This document shows positions 36,801-47,930 of a stretch of 64,000 nt of DNA, piece after piece. Positions within the stretch are counted from its first letter, which is position 1; the number at the start of each line of letters is the position of its first letter. This stretch comes from Cymbidium sinense (taxonomy: Eukaryota; Streptophyta; Magnoliopsida; Asparagales; Orchidaceae). Below the pieces are notes generated by a model. The model ran no database searches. It was not told where the DNA came from and saw only the letters and a list, made by a program, of their open reading frames with translations. Position numbers and translations under genes: made by a program. The stretch spans positions 10,643,179 through 10,707,178 of the forward strand of contig CM038228.1 of the NCBI GenBank assembly GCA_021442155.1, given 5' to 3'.

Positions 36801-38209
36801 CAAGTTCAAACATTGATCATGAATGAGTTTTGATCAATGGTTTCAATGAATTTGGCCTATAGTTTTTTTTTATTAGTTTCATTTTGAGTGTTGACTTGGT
36901 CAACCCTATGGTTTGACTTGGTTTGACCCAATTTGAGTGATCATCATCTTATGATGATTGTCATACAATGTGAGACTTAGGTAGCTTAGTTCAAATTTGG
37001 TTAGGATTAGAATTTGGCTCAAAGGGTACTTTAGCTCACTTTGGGTCAAGTGAGCCTAAGTCAAATGGCTTGGTGAAAGCTTGATTTGATTTGAACTCAC
37101 ATATGGACTTATGATTGAAATATGCATTTGCAAGTGATTTGAAGTCAAATGGGTTTTGATTCACTTGACAATTTCAAGTTCAAAGGGTGAACATGAGTTT
37201 GACTATGGTTTGATTTTTTGAATTTAATTTTAGTTTGATGATTGGAGTTTGTATTTATATTTGGATTCATGATTGAAGGATTGATTGAATCATGAAGAAA
37301 AAATCAAGGGTTTGGCTTGATTTGAGTTTGACATAGCTAAGTTCAAGAATTTGACTTGAAAGGCTTAGGTTGAATTTTAATTGAATTTGGATTTAAGTTT
37401 TGAATTGAATTTTGGTTTGATGTTTAAATTTTATGTTTATATTTGGATTCATGATTGTAGGATTGATTGAATCATAAAAAAAAATCAAGGGTTTGATTTG
37501 AATTTGGCTAAGTTCAAGATTTTGACTTGGAAGGCTTAGTTGAATTTGAGTTTGATTTTTGGATTGAATTTGAATTTATATTTCATTTATATTTGTGAAT
37601 ATAAATGAGAATATAAATGGTTATGAAAAATTTCTTGAATTTGAATTGATTTGGATTTGATTTAGGCTAAGTCCAAGATTTAATCAAAGTGACATAGGAA
37701 AGATTTTGATTTGGATTTGAATTTTGAATTTGGCTTGATTGATTTGAATTTATATTTCATTTATATATGTGAATATAAATGAGAATATAAATGGTTATGA
37801 AAAAATTTCTTAAATTTGAATTGATTTGGATTTTAAGTCAAGAGGGAAATATTTTTTGAACTTGGAATTTCAACCATAAGCTTCAATCATTTGGAATTGA
37901 TTTGAGTTTGAGAAAATCAATTAAGTTGGAATTGATTTAAGTTTTGATGTTGATTTGGAGTTTGGAGTTAGTTTGATTTGGAGTTTGACTTGAAGGGAGG
38001 AAGTGAGAATTTGGCTCAAGCTATAAATTTTCCTAACACCCCTAAGGCATGACTTATTCCTATGGCTAACTCTTCTAAGTCTCTAGGCTTGGTTGAGTGT
38101 TCACCTAATCCCTAGATGTGTCTTAGGACTAAGGAACTCATAAAGTTTAAGAGAAGTCCTATGCCTAAGATGGAGGAGTTGAGAGCTCATCCTAAAAGTG
38201 AGGTCAACA
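30804..38209. mobile_element. 7.4 kb nested insertion, non-coding, TG...CA ends, 5 bp target duplication
   Basis: The insertion interrupts the integrase between AVLGT and TKLHF. Removing 30,804-38,209 and one target copy restores the codon frame across the join. The flanks are GTACT (30,799-30,803) and GTACC (38,210-38,214), one mismatch, and the ends are TGTGG...CAACA, as for an LTR-type insertion. No gag, protease, RT or integrase was found in 7.4 kb, and no internal copy of either end was recognised. It could be a very large solo LTR or a LARD-type element whose LTRs I could not delimit. The last 600 bp match 45,651-46,255 in inverted orientation, so it is a multi-copy family. Confidence 0.8.
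35900..37990. repeat. T/G-rich strand-asymmetric region with internal direct repeats
   Basis: The plus strand is markedly rich in T and G and poor in C, with recurring GGTCAAGTTGGGTCAA, TTTGATTTGAATTT and similar text. Clear direct repeats: GGATTCATGATTG...GGATTGATTGAATCAT at about 37,263 and 37,446, and TATAAATGAGAATATAAATGG at about 37,600 and 37,773. No gene is seen. Confidence 0.7.
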
Positions 38210-38760
38210 GTACCTAAAACTGCATGAATACTTTCCAGTTTTGATGTAAACCTATCATATCTATGATACAATAACTTTGAATTCCATGCAATGATAATTT
38301 CTTTTATGAACAATCTAGCTAATCTCTATGGAAATCGAATGGTAAAAAAGTGTGATGACTTTGTTAATCTATCAATGATTAACCAAATAGTCATGCCCTT
38401 GTCTTGATTGAGGAAAACTGTAAAAAATCAATGGCTATAATTTCTTATTTCCACTTGCGTGATTGAAGCATACCAGGGTTTGATGTTCTACTTTGACAAC
38501 TTGACAAGCTTGCATTTAGATACATATTTGCCACATCCTTCTTCATTCAGGCCACCAAAAGAGTGTTTTCAAATCCTCATACATTTTTGTGCTTCTGGTG
38601 AATTGCATAACTAGAATTAGCTTCAAATAAAAAATCTTGGAATAGATTTATCTCTTTTGGTACCCACAATTTAGAATTACTTCCACAATTCATCAATTGT
38701 AATGTCTTTTCTTTTACCTACTAGCATTTTGATTTGTTGATTTTGTGTAAATCATCACAA
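38210..38760 (-). pseudogene. Gypsy integrase N-terminal half
   Basis: Upstream part of the split integrase. Readable pieces include ARLFIKEIIIAWNSKLLYHR then DRFTSKLESIHAVLGT ending at the insertion (38,214-38,330). Farther up are remnants of the catalytic core, near 38,430-38,470 (WK.EIIAIDF), and of the zinc-binding region. Several stops and frameshifts. The pattern matches gypsy integrases, whose catalytic triad is D-D-E. Confidence 0.75.
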
Positions 38761-38989
38761 GCTTTTTTTTGTGCAATTTTGTCTTCCAAAGTAGGTTGAA
38801 CCTCCATCGATATAATACTTGTTCTCTGCTCATGTTTCCAATTTTAACTAAAGAACAATATCTCAAATTAATTCCTCAAATGCATCAACAACTACATTGG
38901 CTTTTCAAGACAATATTGTATATCAAGATAGTCTTTTATTAACTCTAGCCAATGCCTCAAATTTAATTCTTTTGGGTGATAATATATTT

Positions 38990-40060
38990 TAAACTTCTAT
39001 GATATGTAAATATCTTGCATCTTACGTAGAGAGTGCCTCCAAATCTTCAAAGCAAAAATGATAGCAGCCAATTCCAAATCATGTGTTGGATAGTTCTTTT
39101 CATGTGGTTTTAATTGCCTCGAAGCATAAGCAATCACCTTCTTGTTCTGCATTAAAACACAACCCAAACCTTTTAAAGAAGCATCACTATAAATTTGAAA
39201 ACCTTCTATACCATATGGGATTGTTAATACAGGAGAAGTCATCAATAGCCTTTTAAGCTCTAGAAAGCTCTACTCACAATCATCTATCCAGTCAAATTTC
39301 ACATCCTTCCTCATAAGCCTGGATAAAGGTGATGCAATATGTGAAAATCCCTGCACAAATCTTCTATAATAACCTAACCCAGAAAACTTCTCACTTCTAA
39401 CACATTGGTTGGTCATGGCCAGTTTACCACTGCTCTAACTTTCTCTAAATCTATAGAAATGCCTTCCTCACTAATGATATGCCCCAAGAAAGCAATACAT
39501 TTCAACCAAAACTCACATTTTGAGAATTTAGCAAATAATTGGTGCTCTCTCAACAGGTTTAGCACTATTCTGAGATGGTTGGCATGATCCTCCTCATTCT
39601 TGGAGAAGATTAATATATCATCGATGAAGACTATCACAAATTTATCGAGATATAGTTTGAAAATTATATTCATCATACTCATAAACCGGTGCATTAGTTA
39701 ATCAAAAGGCATAACTAAGAATTTGTAATGCCCGCATCTAGTGCTAAATGTTTCTACAATGTCACCTTCTCTCACTCGACTTGATGATATCACGATCTCA
39801 AATCGGAGAGCACAAAAGCTCTTTCCAACTAATCAAATAAGTCATCAATTCTAGGAGAGGGTACTTATTTTTAACAATCACCTATTTAATTCTTTGAATC
39901 AATACACAATCTCATGGAACCATCTTTCTTCTTAATAAATAGTGTTGGTGCACTCCAAGGAGATAAATTAGGTGATAAAACCTTTCTTGATTAATTGGAT
40001 AATTGACTTTTCAACTCCTGCAATTCTTTAGTAATCATTCTATAAGGTGTTTTAACTATC
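38990..40060 (-). pseudogene. Gypsy reverse transcriptase and RNase H
   Basis: The RT is clearest at 39,413-39,694: MNIIFKLYLDKFVIVFIDDI, with FIDD as the catalytic Asp pair, then HLRIVLNLLREHQLFAKFSK and FLGHIISEEGISID. RNase H at 38,997-39,245 reads [40 protein letters not shown] and [16 protein letters not shown] linking piece lies at 39,245-39,410. The upstream fingers region (39,700-40,060) is more damaged. Confidence 0.9.
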
Positions 40061-40299
40061 AGAGTAATTCTGGGTTGCACTTCAATTGTAAACTCTATCT
40101 CTCTTCAGAGGTAACCCATCCAATTCCTCGGGAATATATCAAGAAACTCATTCACAACCAAAATAGATTTGATATCAATAGCGCATCTTTAACCACTTTA
40201 CTGGCTAAAATATTAAATCGCCTTTTATAGCTTTGTCAACATTGAGTGAATGTAGTAAAGAGGCTATCACTCCCTTTCAGTGAAAATAAAACCTTTAGT

Positions 40300-40600
40300 A
40301 GGTAAATCAAACCTAACCTTTTCTTCCAACTCTCGAGTAAAAATATTTTGTCCAATCCATACCCAAGAACACTTCAAATTCAATTAAAGGTAGTAAAATT
40401 AATTCAGATGAAAATTTCCTACGTGCTATCAAAATGTCAACCGTGCACATTTTGTTGGCTAACATACAATCACCAGAGGGCAATAAAATTTGAACACCAG
40501 AAGTAAGACAAACAGGTGGCAGGTGCAATGTATTACAAAATAGCTTAGACATAAATGAATGTGATGCACCGGAATCAAAAGCTAGAAAGAAAATCTAAAA
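40300..40600 (-). pseudogene. Gypsy aspartic protease
   Basis: AFDSGASHSFMSKLF at about 40,538-40,582 carries the DSG active-site triad. Downstream are LPSGDCMLANKMC and ELILLPLIEFEVFLGMDW (about 40,340-40,400), the flap-side and ILGMDWL-type motifs of gypsy proteases. Upstream frame shows stops; downstream a frameshift leads to the RT region. Confidence 0.85.
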
Positions 40601-40739
40601 AGTTATCATACATATCACCACATCGAAGATTCTCTGCTCTTGGAAGATAAAGGCAAAACACGAAGACTTCACTAGCAAACTCTATTCCTTTATCCTTCTA
40701 AAATTATTTATTCATAGAAGGCTTTGTACCTTTATACAC

Positions 40740-41450
40740 TTCTAGTGCAATTCTTAGCTCTCTCCCTCAAAATTTCTCGACAGTTTCTTTTATGACCCAC
40801 TTCCTCACATAGATAACATCTTCAATTTACTAAACACTTCCTTAATGTGCTTTTCCACATATAGTGCAATCATGAAGCCTCCTTGTTGATGTTGCTGCTA
40901 CCCAGATTGATGATGCTATTGTGATTTTTGACTGAACTTTTTCTTTTTAAATTGCTCAGATCTAACATAGCTTCTTACTACTATCCCATCTTTATTTGAC
41001 CATATCCATATCATGCTCCATAGTTAACATTCTCTACTAATTCTACAAAATTTTAATAAGAATTGTCTTGTATTGATCTCAATCCTCGAGAAATCTATAG
41101 CACTTTACTAATTAATTACAATATATAATGGGATAAGGATGTAAATTCTATATTAAATGAATCATTTTATGCCTTGAGTCGATTTATAAATTTCTTCTTG
41201 CATTGCTGGTTGAAGGAGGAATGAACCAATCTCTAAAGACTTGCTCAAACACTTCCTGTAATCGATCGAGACGCCTACAAATTTTCCAACTATTGGCCTC
41301 TCCACCAATGCTCTGCCTCCCCTTCCAACATAAATACTGCTAGAGATACTCTTCTATCCAATGTGCATCCCATTTAATATTTTCTCAATTGACAATCCAA
41401 TCTTCAGACCGCATCTACTCCTCCCTTGATAATGATCAAACTCTAAAATA
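40740..41450 (-). pseudogene. Gypsy gag with CCHC zinc knuckle
   Basis: Gag core near 41,300-41,345 reads SLAVFMLEGEAEHWWR, followed by LQEVFEQVFRDWFIP (about 41,215-41,260), then stops. A zinc knuckle CYLCEEVGHKRNC (CX2CX4HX4C complete) lies at about 40,780-40,818, with a CTICGKAH remnant just upstream. These motifs are standard for chromovirus gag. Confidence 0.85.
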
Positions 41451-41741
41451 ATTTCAATGCTTATCAATATCACCACTGATACTAGTACTAGTACTGTTTT
41501 CAATAATAGATGGTACTATCGATGTCATAATAGGTGTTATACTACAAAAGATTGCATTTTCTCCATCATCTGCATCATCATTTTCATCATTTACATTTTC
41601 ATCACAACAGTAAAGTCAGGTGCTGGTACATTTTCTACTTTAAAGGTGCTTCCTCAACGGTGCAATAGTTTCAAGAATTTTAGATCTCCGCTGTATGCCC
41701 ATTTGTTCCTTGTGCACCCTTTCACCATATCGAAATGAATA

Positions 41742-41742
<1 letters not shown>

Positions 41743-41802
<60 letters not shown>
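41743..41802. repeat. (TA)n microsatellite
   Basis: Pure TA run between the gag relic and the PBS. Confidence 0.95.
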
Positions 41803-41805
<3 letters not shown>

Positions 41806-41862
41806 TTTGTATGGCTAATCTAAAACCAAATCATGCTCGTAATTGATCATTTGAATTCAAAT

Positions 41863-41874
41863 CCTTTGATACCA
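41863..41874 (-). other. Primer-binding site (tRNA-iMet type)
   Basis: The minus strand reads TGGTATCAAAGG five bases inside the 5' LTR, close to the plant tRNA-iMet primer sequence TGGTATCAGAGC. It fixes the right-hand repeat as the 5' LTR and the element as minus-strand. Confidence 0.8.
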
Positions 41875-41879
41875 CTTTC

Positions 41880-43401
41880 TATCACATCCCAAATGCCCAA
41901 GACTCCAAGAGATGTAGAGAGAGTAAATTTTGTGAAATTTTTCTTAAACAAATATTCTAAAAATTTTACATAATAATAGTGTAAAGATCAATGCCATCTA
42001 AATTTACCCATCATATCATAAGAACACTTAAATAATAAATCTACCAAATTCATATAACCCAAATTGAAACTTTTCATACCAACTATAGAGCATCTAAAAT
42101 GTTGAATATTAAAACAATACTATTAAAAATTATTGAACTTACCTCCAAAATTTATGTACAATATTTTCCCCGCACAACTTCCAAAAAGGGGGCAAAACCT
42201 ACTCGACCTTCTCCTTACCCTTCCACGAAAATAGTTTTAATCAATAAGTCATATGACTTAGTAAGATAAACAATCATAGATTTGAATTATCAAAGAGTAG
42301 AATATTAATATGCATACGGATTGGACAATTAAAATAAAGATGTGCATAATCATTAGTTTGTACAAGAACACATTAAATTATTAGCAATTCTTCTCCAAAC
42401 ATGATGTACATTACTACTAACATATATATAGTCACAATAAAATTTATGTCATGTTTCACATTCATGCTTAACATATCAAGATACATTACATGGAATTTCC
42501 TTTCTTTATATAGACCCATCTCATAACATTTGAGGACCCTTTTTGCCTCTAACCCTTTTGTCTCAATTTAATGGGTAATATCATAACATTCCAATTTCTT
42601 GATTACTAACATGACATATATTTGTTGTTGCATGCCCATGTTTGCAAATTAGGAAATACAATATGCCTAAATGAACAAAATATACTAATTATGGATATGC
42701 AATAAAGAAGAAAATAAAATAAATTTATCACTATGGCATAAATACAAACTATGCATATATCCAAGTAAAACATACAATGTAGACAATAAATATTTACTAA
42801 ATGACATGAAAGAAGGTTAAACATATCTTAGAATTTGCAAATCTTACTTAAGTGGTGAACTTCTCATAAAACATGATTAAATCTTATGCATAAACACAAT
42901 ATTTTTTCTCATAGAATATTATTCCAAAAATCGATGCTTCAAAACTAAAATTTCAAACAACTAATCAATTAGTAATTTACAATGATTCATTATCATTTAT
43001 AAAACTTAAGTGAACGTGACATTTTGTCACATTTTCCTACAATAACCCTTCTTATTTGTGCTTTAATCGCTTAAAGAAAATAATAATATAAACTTTCTTT
43101 CAATCTTTAAAATAATATAATTAAAGCTTTATTCCTTAGTTAATTTAAACTCAATTAATTAATCCAATTAAATTCCTACCAAATATATATATATATATAT
43201 ATATTTATTATATATATATGTAAGATATATTAAAATCCATAAATTCAATGTTTTCCAATATTTTATCATTCCACATTTCACTTTAGCTAACATAACAAAA
43301 TTTATTAATACTTTATTTAATTCCATAAAAATATCCCAATTTATTTCAAATTAATTTCTTTATATATAAAAATAATAAATATCATTTTGCTTACTAAATA
43401 A

Positions 43402-43459
<58 letters not shown>

Positions 43460-43827
43460 AAATATACCTTATTACCTTTCATTTCCTCATTCTATACGTA
43501 AGATAGCACAGATCATTCATGTGACGCAGCTCTCCTTCACATGAGAAGCTTTTACAACGGCACAAAGCGTAACCGCACACCGACGATAATCTCCCACTCT
43601 CTCTCTCTCCTTCATCTCTCATTGAAAGGGCCGAACCAACCTGGATCGGGAAAGAAAAAAAATGCATGGTTCGATCGACAATTATGTATATATATATTTT
43701 AAGCCAATGCATGTGAGGTAAGTGTGTTTACTCGTCACAAATGAAATTTATGCTAATTATTGGTTTAATTAAATTATAAATATAATTAAAAATTAATTAT
43801 TATTAATATATATTATTAAAATACATT
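41880..43827 (-). repeat. 5' LTR of the gypsy element, eroded
   Basis: About 1,948 bp aligned end to end with 27,899-29,979. The start is TATCACATCC instead of TGTCACATCC. Relative to the other LTR it lacks many short blocks. For example, a ~13 base GC-rich stretch after AAATTCATA is gone at 42,053, and the GC-rich segment at 43,480-43,650 is shorter. It has gained TA runs (43,183-43,220; 43,407-43,457). The outer terminal bases are not clean. Confidence 0.8.
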
Positions 43828-44040
43828 CACCTCCTTATAAAATTTCATCCTCAAAATTTCTTGATCAACTAGTAAAGATATGAAAATGCTTCATTTCATG
43901 TATTTCTTTCTCTCCTATTTTTCATCTCACCTTCCCAAAAGGAATATATTTCTTAATTCTTCTAAATTTAATTGTTTCTAACTCTAAGTTAGATTCTTTT
44001 AATTTCAATCTTATGTGATATTCATGTTTTACACTCTTTA
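43828..44040 (-). pseudogene. Second chromodomain/3' end fragment beyond the 5' LTR
   Basis: CCTCCTTATAAAATTTCATC and the following 180 bp align at DNA level with 29,985-30,225, the polypurine tract and chromodomain coding region of the element. Translation is broken everywhere. It is the 3' end of another internal region placed head-to-tail across the shared LTR. Confidence 0.7.
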
Positions 44041-44394
44041 TTATAGTCCCCCTTTTCTAGTCATCTCTATGGTTGAGAATATTAATAGATTCTTCCTTGG
44101 TTTAATAAATCGAGATAGTAGCTAATATAAGCTCCTCCTGATCTTTCACAAATAGGTCCATGATAATAAATAAAACAAAAAAAATAAAATATTTATTTTA
44201 GAATTCAAGTCCCCAATCCCCTTTCCCAATGGCATCATATCTTTAAGGCGGTCAGAACTCCCTATAATTGCCTAACTACGCTGAGAGAGAAGATTTTCCC
44301 TCACTTGTTCAATCTATTTTGCCATAAGTTGCCCTGGAACATTTCACTTTGTAAGATAAGTTTATTACGCATTCTTTCCGATGATCAGACAACC

Positions 44395-45120
44395 GACGTA
44401 GTAGGTCTGACATGTTACGCCGCTAATGTGTCACCTGGGTCTTTTATTCATGAAAGATGTGAGTCCCATGCTTTCTTTAATTATCAAAACCAAAAGGCAC
44501 CCCTTTGGTTGGATAGTTCTCCCGAGAAACTACTCCCTTTGGATTGGTATTAAAGGCCCGCATGGCCCTCTCACAGTCCATAAATGATGGGATCCATCAA
44601 AATAACTAAAATGAAATTAATCTTGACTATCTAGGATTTAAGTCCCCTGATTCACTCAATAAATAGTCAACATGTTGCTAATGTCACCCTTCATTATTTT
44701 GGAAGATGAGTCCCCACGCTTTCTTCTTAACTTGACCATTACAAACCAAAAGGAAATCCCTTTGGTTGGATAATCGTGTGGTTGGTAGACTACCTTTGGA
44801 TTGGTAAATCAGATACCAATGGCTCGTCCATCAAACCGAGATTCATCAAAATAACTAAAAATGAAATTAATCTTGACTATCTTTGAGTTGATCTAAGTCC
44901 TCCAGTGACATTCACTTAATAGTCAGCCTAAGGTTGGGTTCAATCCATTGCCTCGCCAATGGGTCACCCCAACAACTGATCCCTACTATGGTGGATGCAA
45001 GTCTACTACGCTTTCTACCTAGTACAATTGTTGCACACCGAAAGGCAACCCCTTTGGTTAGATATTCCTTCCATGTGGTTGGTAGACAACCCATTTGGAT
45101 CAGTAAATCTATGTTAGACC
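44395..45120. repeat. ~255-290 bp tandem repeat, three copies
   Basis: The landmark CCCTTTGGTTGGATA with preceding ACCAAAAGG recurs near 44,490 and 44,749, and as CCCTTTGGTTAGATA near 45,045. ATGAAATTAATCTTGACTATCT occurs (first 20 bases conserved) near 44,610 and 44,860. The copies are well diverged. Two open frames across them (44,305-44,553 and 44,934-45,320) have no recognisable protein content. Confidence 0.75.
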
Positions 45121-45650
45121 AAGGTCAATGGCACCTATCCCATCACAAAGGTCCACCTAAAAAATCCAAAATTTTAAAATATGAAACAAATCCAATCAAC
45201 CTCTGGAGTCAAATCAAACAACCAAATAAACAAATCAAATCAATGCTTCTCCTCAATGAGATGCAAGTCTTTTCTGATCAACATCTCAAATCCCTAATTT
45301 TACAACCTCTTGTAGGATGACTTGAATTTATTCCCAGTGGAGAGTTCACATTTTCATCCACGTGGAGCATCAATCATAAATCAAAATCAAATCAAATGTC
45401 TCCAATGAGACTCAAATCAAATCAAACCTTTCATCCGGGATGACTTGAACCTCTTTTAGTGGAAGGTTCACATACTCAATCCTTAGATTTCCTCCTTCAC
45501 TCTCTTATGTTATGACATGAATAGTCACATTGCAAAGCTCTTGATTCCTTATACACCTTGGGTTTAGTAGATCATTTCTCTACAGATTTTCTGTTGTTTG
45601 ATCATTCAAACACAATGCAGGTACCTTATTTCACACACTATTACTTCTTT
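45121..45650. other. AT-rich DNA, short repeats, no gene
   Basis: Contains two loose copies of a block with TTCACATTTTCATCC or TTCACATACTCAATCC and GATGACTTGAA (about 45,315 and 45,440). Nothing else was recognised. Confidence 0.4.
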
Positions 45651-46255
45651 GTGATCACTTGAGTGAGCTTTAAACTTCTTCATCTTACATAGGACCCTCA
45701 AGAGTTCTTAGTCTTAAGATACACTTCTAGTGATTAGGTGAACACTCAACCTAATCCTAGAGACTTAGAAGTTAAATATAGTACATGCTTAGTGTTAAGA
45801 AAATTTACCTACTATAGCTTGCCAAATCCTTACTTCCTTCTTTTAAGTCAAACTTCATTCAAATCAACTTCACTTCAACTCAATCAACTTCAAACTCAAA
45901 TCAATTCCAAATGATTGAAACCCATGATTCAATTCCAAATCCAAAATCTTTAAGTCACTTTGATTTCATCTTATGGACTTAGTTCAAATCAAATTCAAAT
46001 CTTCAAACTCAAGAGATTTTCACATAACTCATTTATATTCTTATTTATAAATATAAATAAAATATAAATTCAAATAACAAAACTAAATTCAAACTCAAAC
46101 CCAAATCTAACCTAAACTTACCCCTTTTCAAGTCAAATTCTTGAACTTACCAAATCAAACTCAAATCAATTCAAACCTTTGGATTTTCTCTTCAAACAAT
46201 CAATCCTTCAATCTCAAACCAAATTCAATATAAACTTTCACAATGATTATTCACC
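45651..46255. mobile_element. Terminal fragment of the 7.4 kb insertion family, inverted
   Basis: Starting at TGTGATCACTTGAG, this stretch aligns with the reverse complement of 38,209 back to about 37,850. Shared blocks include GATTAGGTGAACACTCAACC, TAGAGACTTAGAAG and CAAATCAATTCCAAATGATT. The plus strand here is rich in A and C, the mirror of the T/G-rich strand in the other copy. The match fades near 46,255. Confidence 0.75.
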
Positions 46256-46324
46256 TCAAAATATTTGCATAATTCACATGTAAGATGTTTAAGTCAATCT
46301 AGTTTTAACTTCAAAGATCCTCAG

Positions 46325-47930
46325 ACACCGAATTTAAACAAGCTATATTGGGGCCCATGTGGGTATTTAATAATTTAGATAAATTTATTTCTAAATTATA
46401 AGATTAATTTCATATTTTTATTTAATTCTAACTTAGCCTACGTAGCCTTTTCAAATATTAAAATTTGCACTCTAAATTTCTATGTGCAAGCACATGCAAG
46501 TATTTTTAGCTTAGATAATTTTATTAATTAATGAAATTAATAATTGAAATATTATAATTTGTATGAAATCAATTATTTTGGATCGAAGTAAGCACCTATA
46601 ATATGTGCAAAATTTAATTTAGTATCGCTTCATTTTGTAAGAGTATTCATGAATTTTTTAATTTTCAAATAGTGCCTTCTACCCGCATAACTTGAGTATG
46701 GTTCATGGGAAGTAACCATTATGGTTCTATTTAGTCATATAAAAAATATGCTCATTATTTGCACTTTGTTCATGATTATTGAAATCTTATCTTTAAGTGA
46801 TATTTGGTTCATTCCCATTGAGGCTTTTTAGCTCATTGCAAATCTAATTCAAATCATATGAGTTACTTTTGATTCACCCAATATATCATGCAAAGGTATT
46901 TGAGTGATTATTGAAAGATATTGTATATGCTCATTGATGAGTTAGCTATATTGTAAGTGCTTCTATGAATTTCATTTGGATCTCATTAATTTTGAAGATA
47001 AGAACTTAGATATATCACAACTCTCATGTGCTTCAAATCCGACTTTAAATGCAAGATACAAATGATTCTTCTAAAGACCACATTGATGGTTGTTCATGAG
47101 TTGTCTAATTGAACTTGTGCTTGTAAGCAAGTCATCATATTTTTTGCAAACTCATTCTCAACCTTTAGATTTGTCACCAATCATTTATTATTTTTTGTAT
47201 TCAATTGAGGTTCCTATTTTATTTGACATCAAATGAGGTAATTCAAGTGTTCAATTGATAATATTCATGCTTGTTACTTGTTCATGAATTTAACACTTTG
47301 AATAATCAAAGAGAAGTTTGTTCATGTTATTTAGAGATGTTAAATCCCACTCATGCTAATATGCAAGCTATCAAGCTTCATATAAATTCTTAAACTTGAT
47401 TGTGTTCAATTCAAATCATTTTTAGTTCACTTGGAATAGAAATCTCAATGTTTATGCTTTTTAATATTCATGCTTATGTTAGCTTGTCACATCCATATTC
47501 ATATAGAGCTATTGAACCCAATTTGATTCATTCTAAATTCTACATCAAGTTTCATATTTATTTGAAAATTATACTTCAAATTTATTGTAAGTTTCTTGAG
47601 TTTGTATTAACCTCCTCAAGTTTCACTTACTAGACTGAGTATCTCATTTGTTTCAACATATAAAGAATAAGCTCAAGCATTCATTTAGTGATAGACTAAT
47701 GAATTCATTCATAGTATATTCTCAGATGATACTTGCCCACTTAATTTTAATTTTATAAATTTATATTTTAAGACTTTATACTATATATTTAACTTTTGTT
47801 AAATCATTTTTTTTTAAGTTTCAATTTCCCAAATTTAAAATTTAGTCATTAGAAATCTGAAGTCAAATTTGTTTGTCATTAGAAAGGTGATTTGAGACAC
47901 CAGAACTTAGATATTACCAGCTTAGCATAA
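46325..47930 (+). repeat. LTR-like debris, family with GGGGCCCATG (copy 2)
   Basis: Opens with GATCCTCAGACACCGAATTTAAACAAGC in part, then TATTGGGGCCCATGTGGG (46,350-46,367), as at 52,580-52,615. The following 1.5 kb of AT-rich text (GCTCATTG, TTCAAATCATATG, repeated CTCATG blocks) resembles 52,630-53,480 loosely. No coding was found. Confidence 0.5.

Larger units (their letters stand above)
27899..43827 (-). mobile_element. Chromodomain Ty3/gypsy retrotransposon (Tekay/Del-like), nested and decayed
   Basis: A minus-strand element with LTRs at 27,899-29,979 (3') and 41,880-43,827 (5'). The PBS is at 41,863-41,874, followed by gag, protease, RT, RNase H, integrase and chromodomain, which is the gypsy order. 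A 7,406 bp insertion splits the integrase. The chromodomain at the integrase C-terminus places it among chromoviruses, most like the Tekay/Del group (clade by motif, not by tree). Frameshifts and stops occur throughout. Beyond the 5' LTR a second 3' end begins (43,828-44,040), so the structure is LTR-internal-LTR-internal. Confidence 0.85.
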
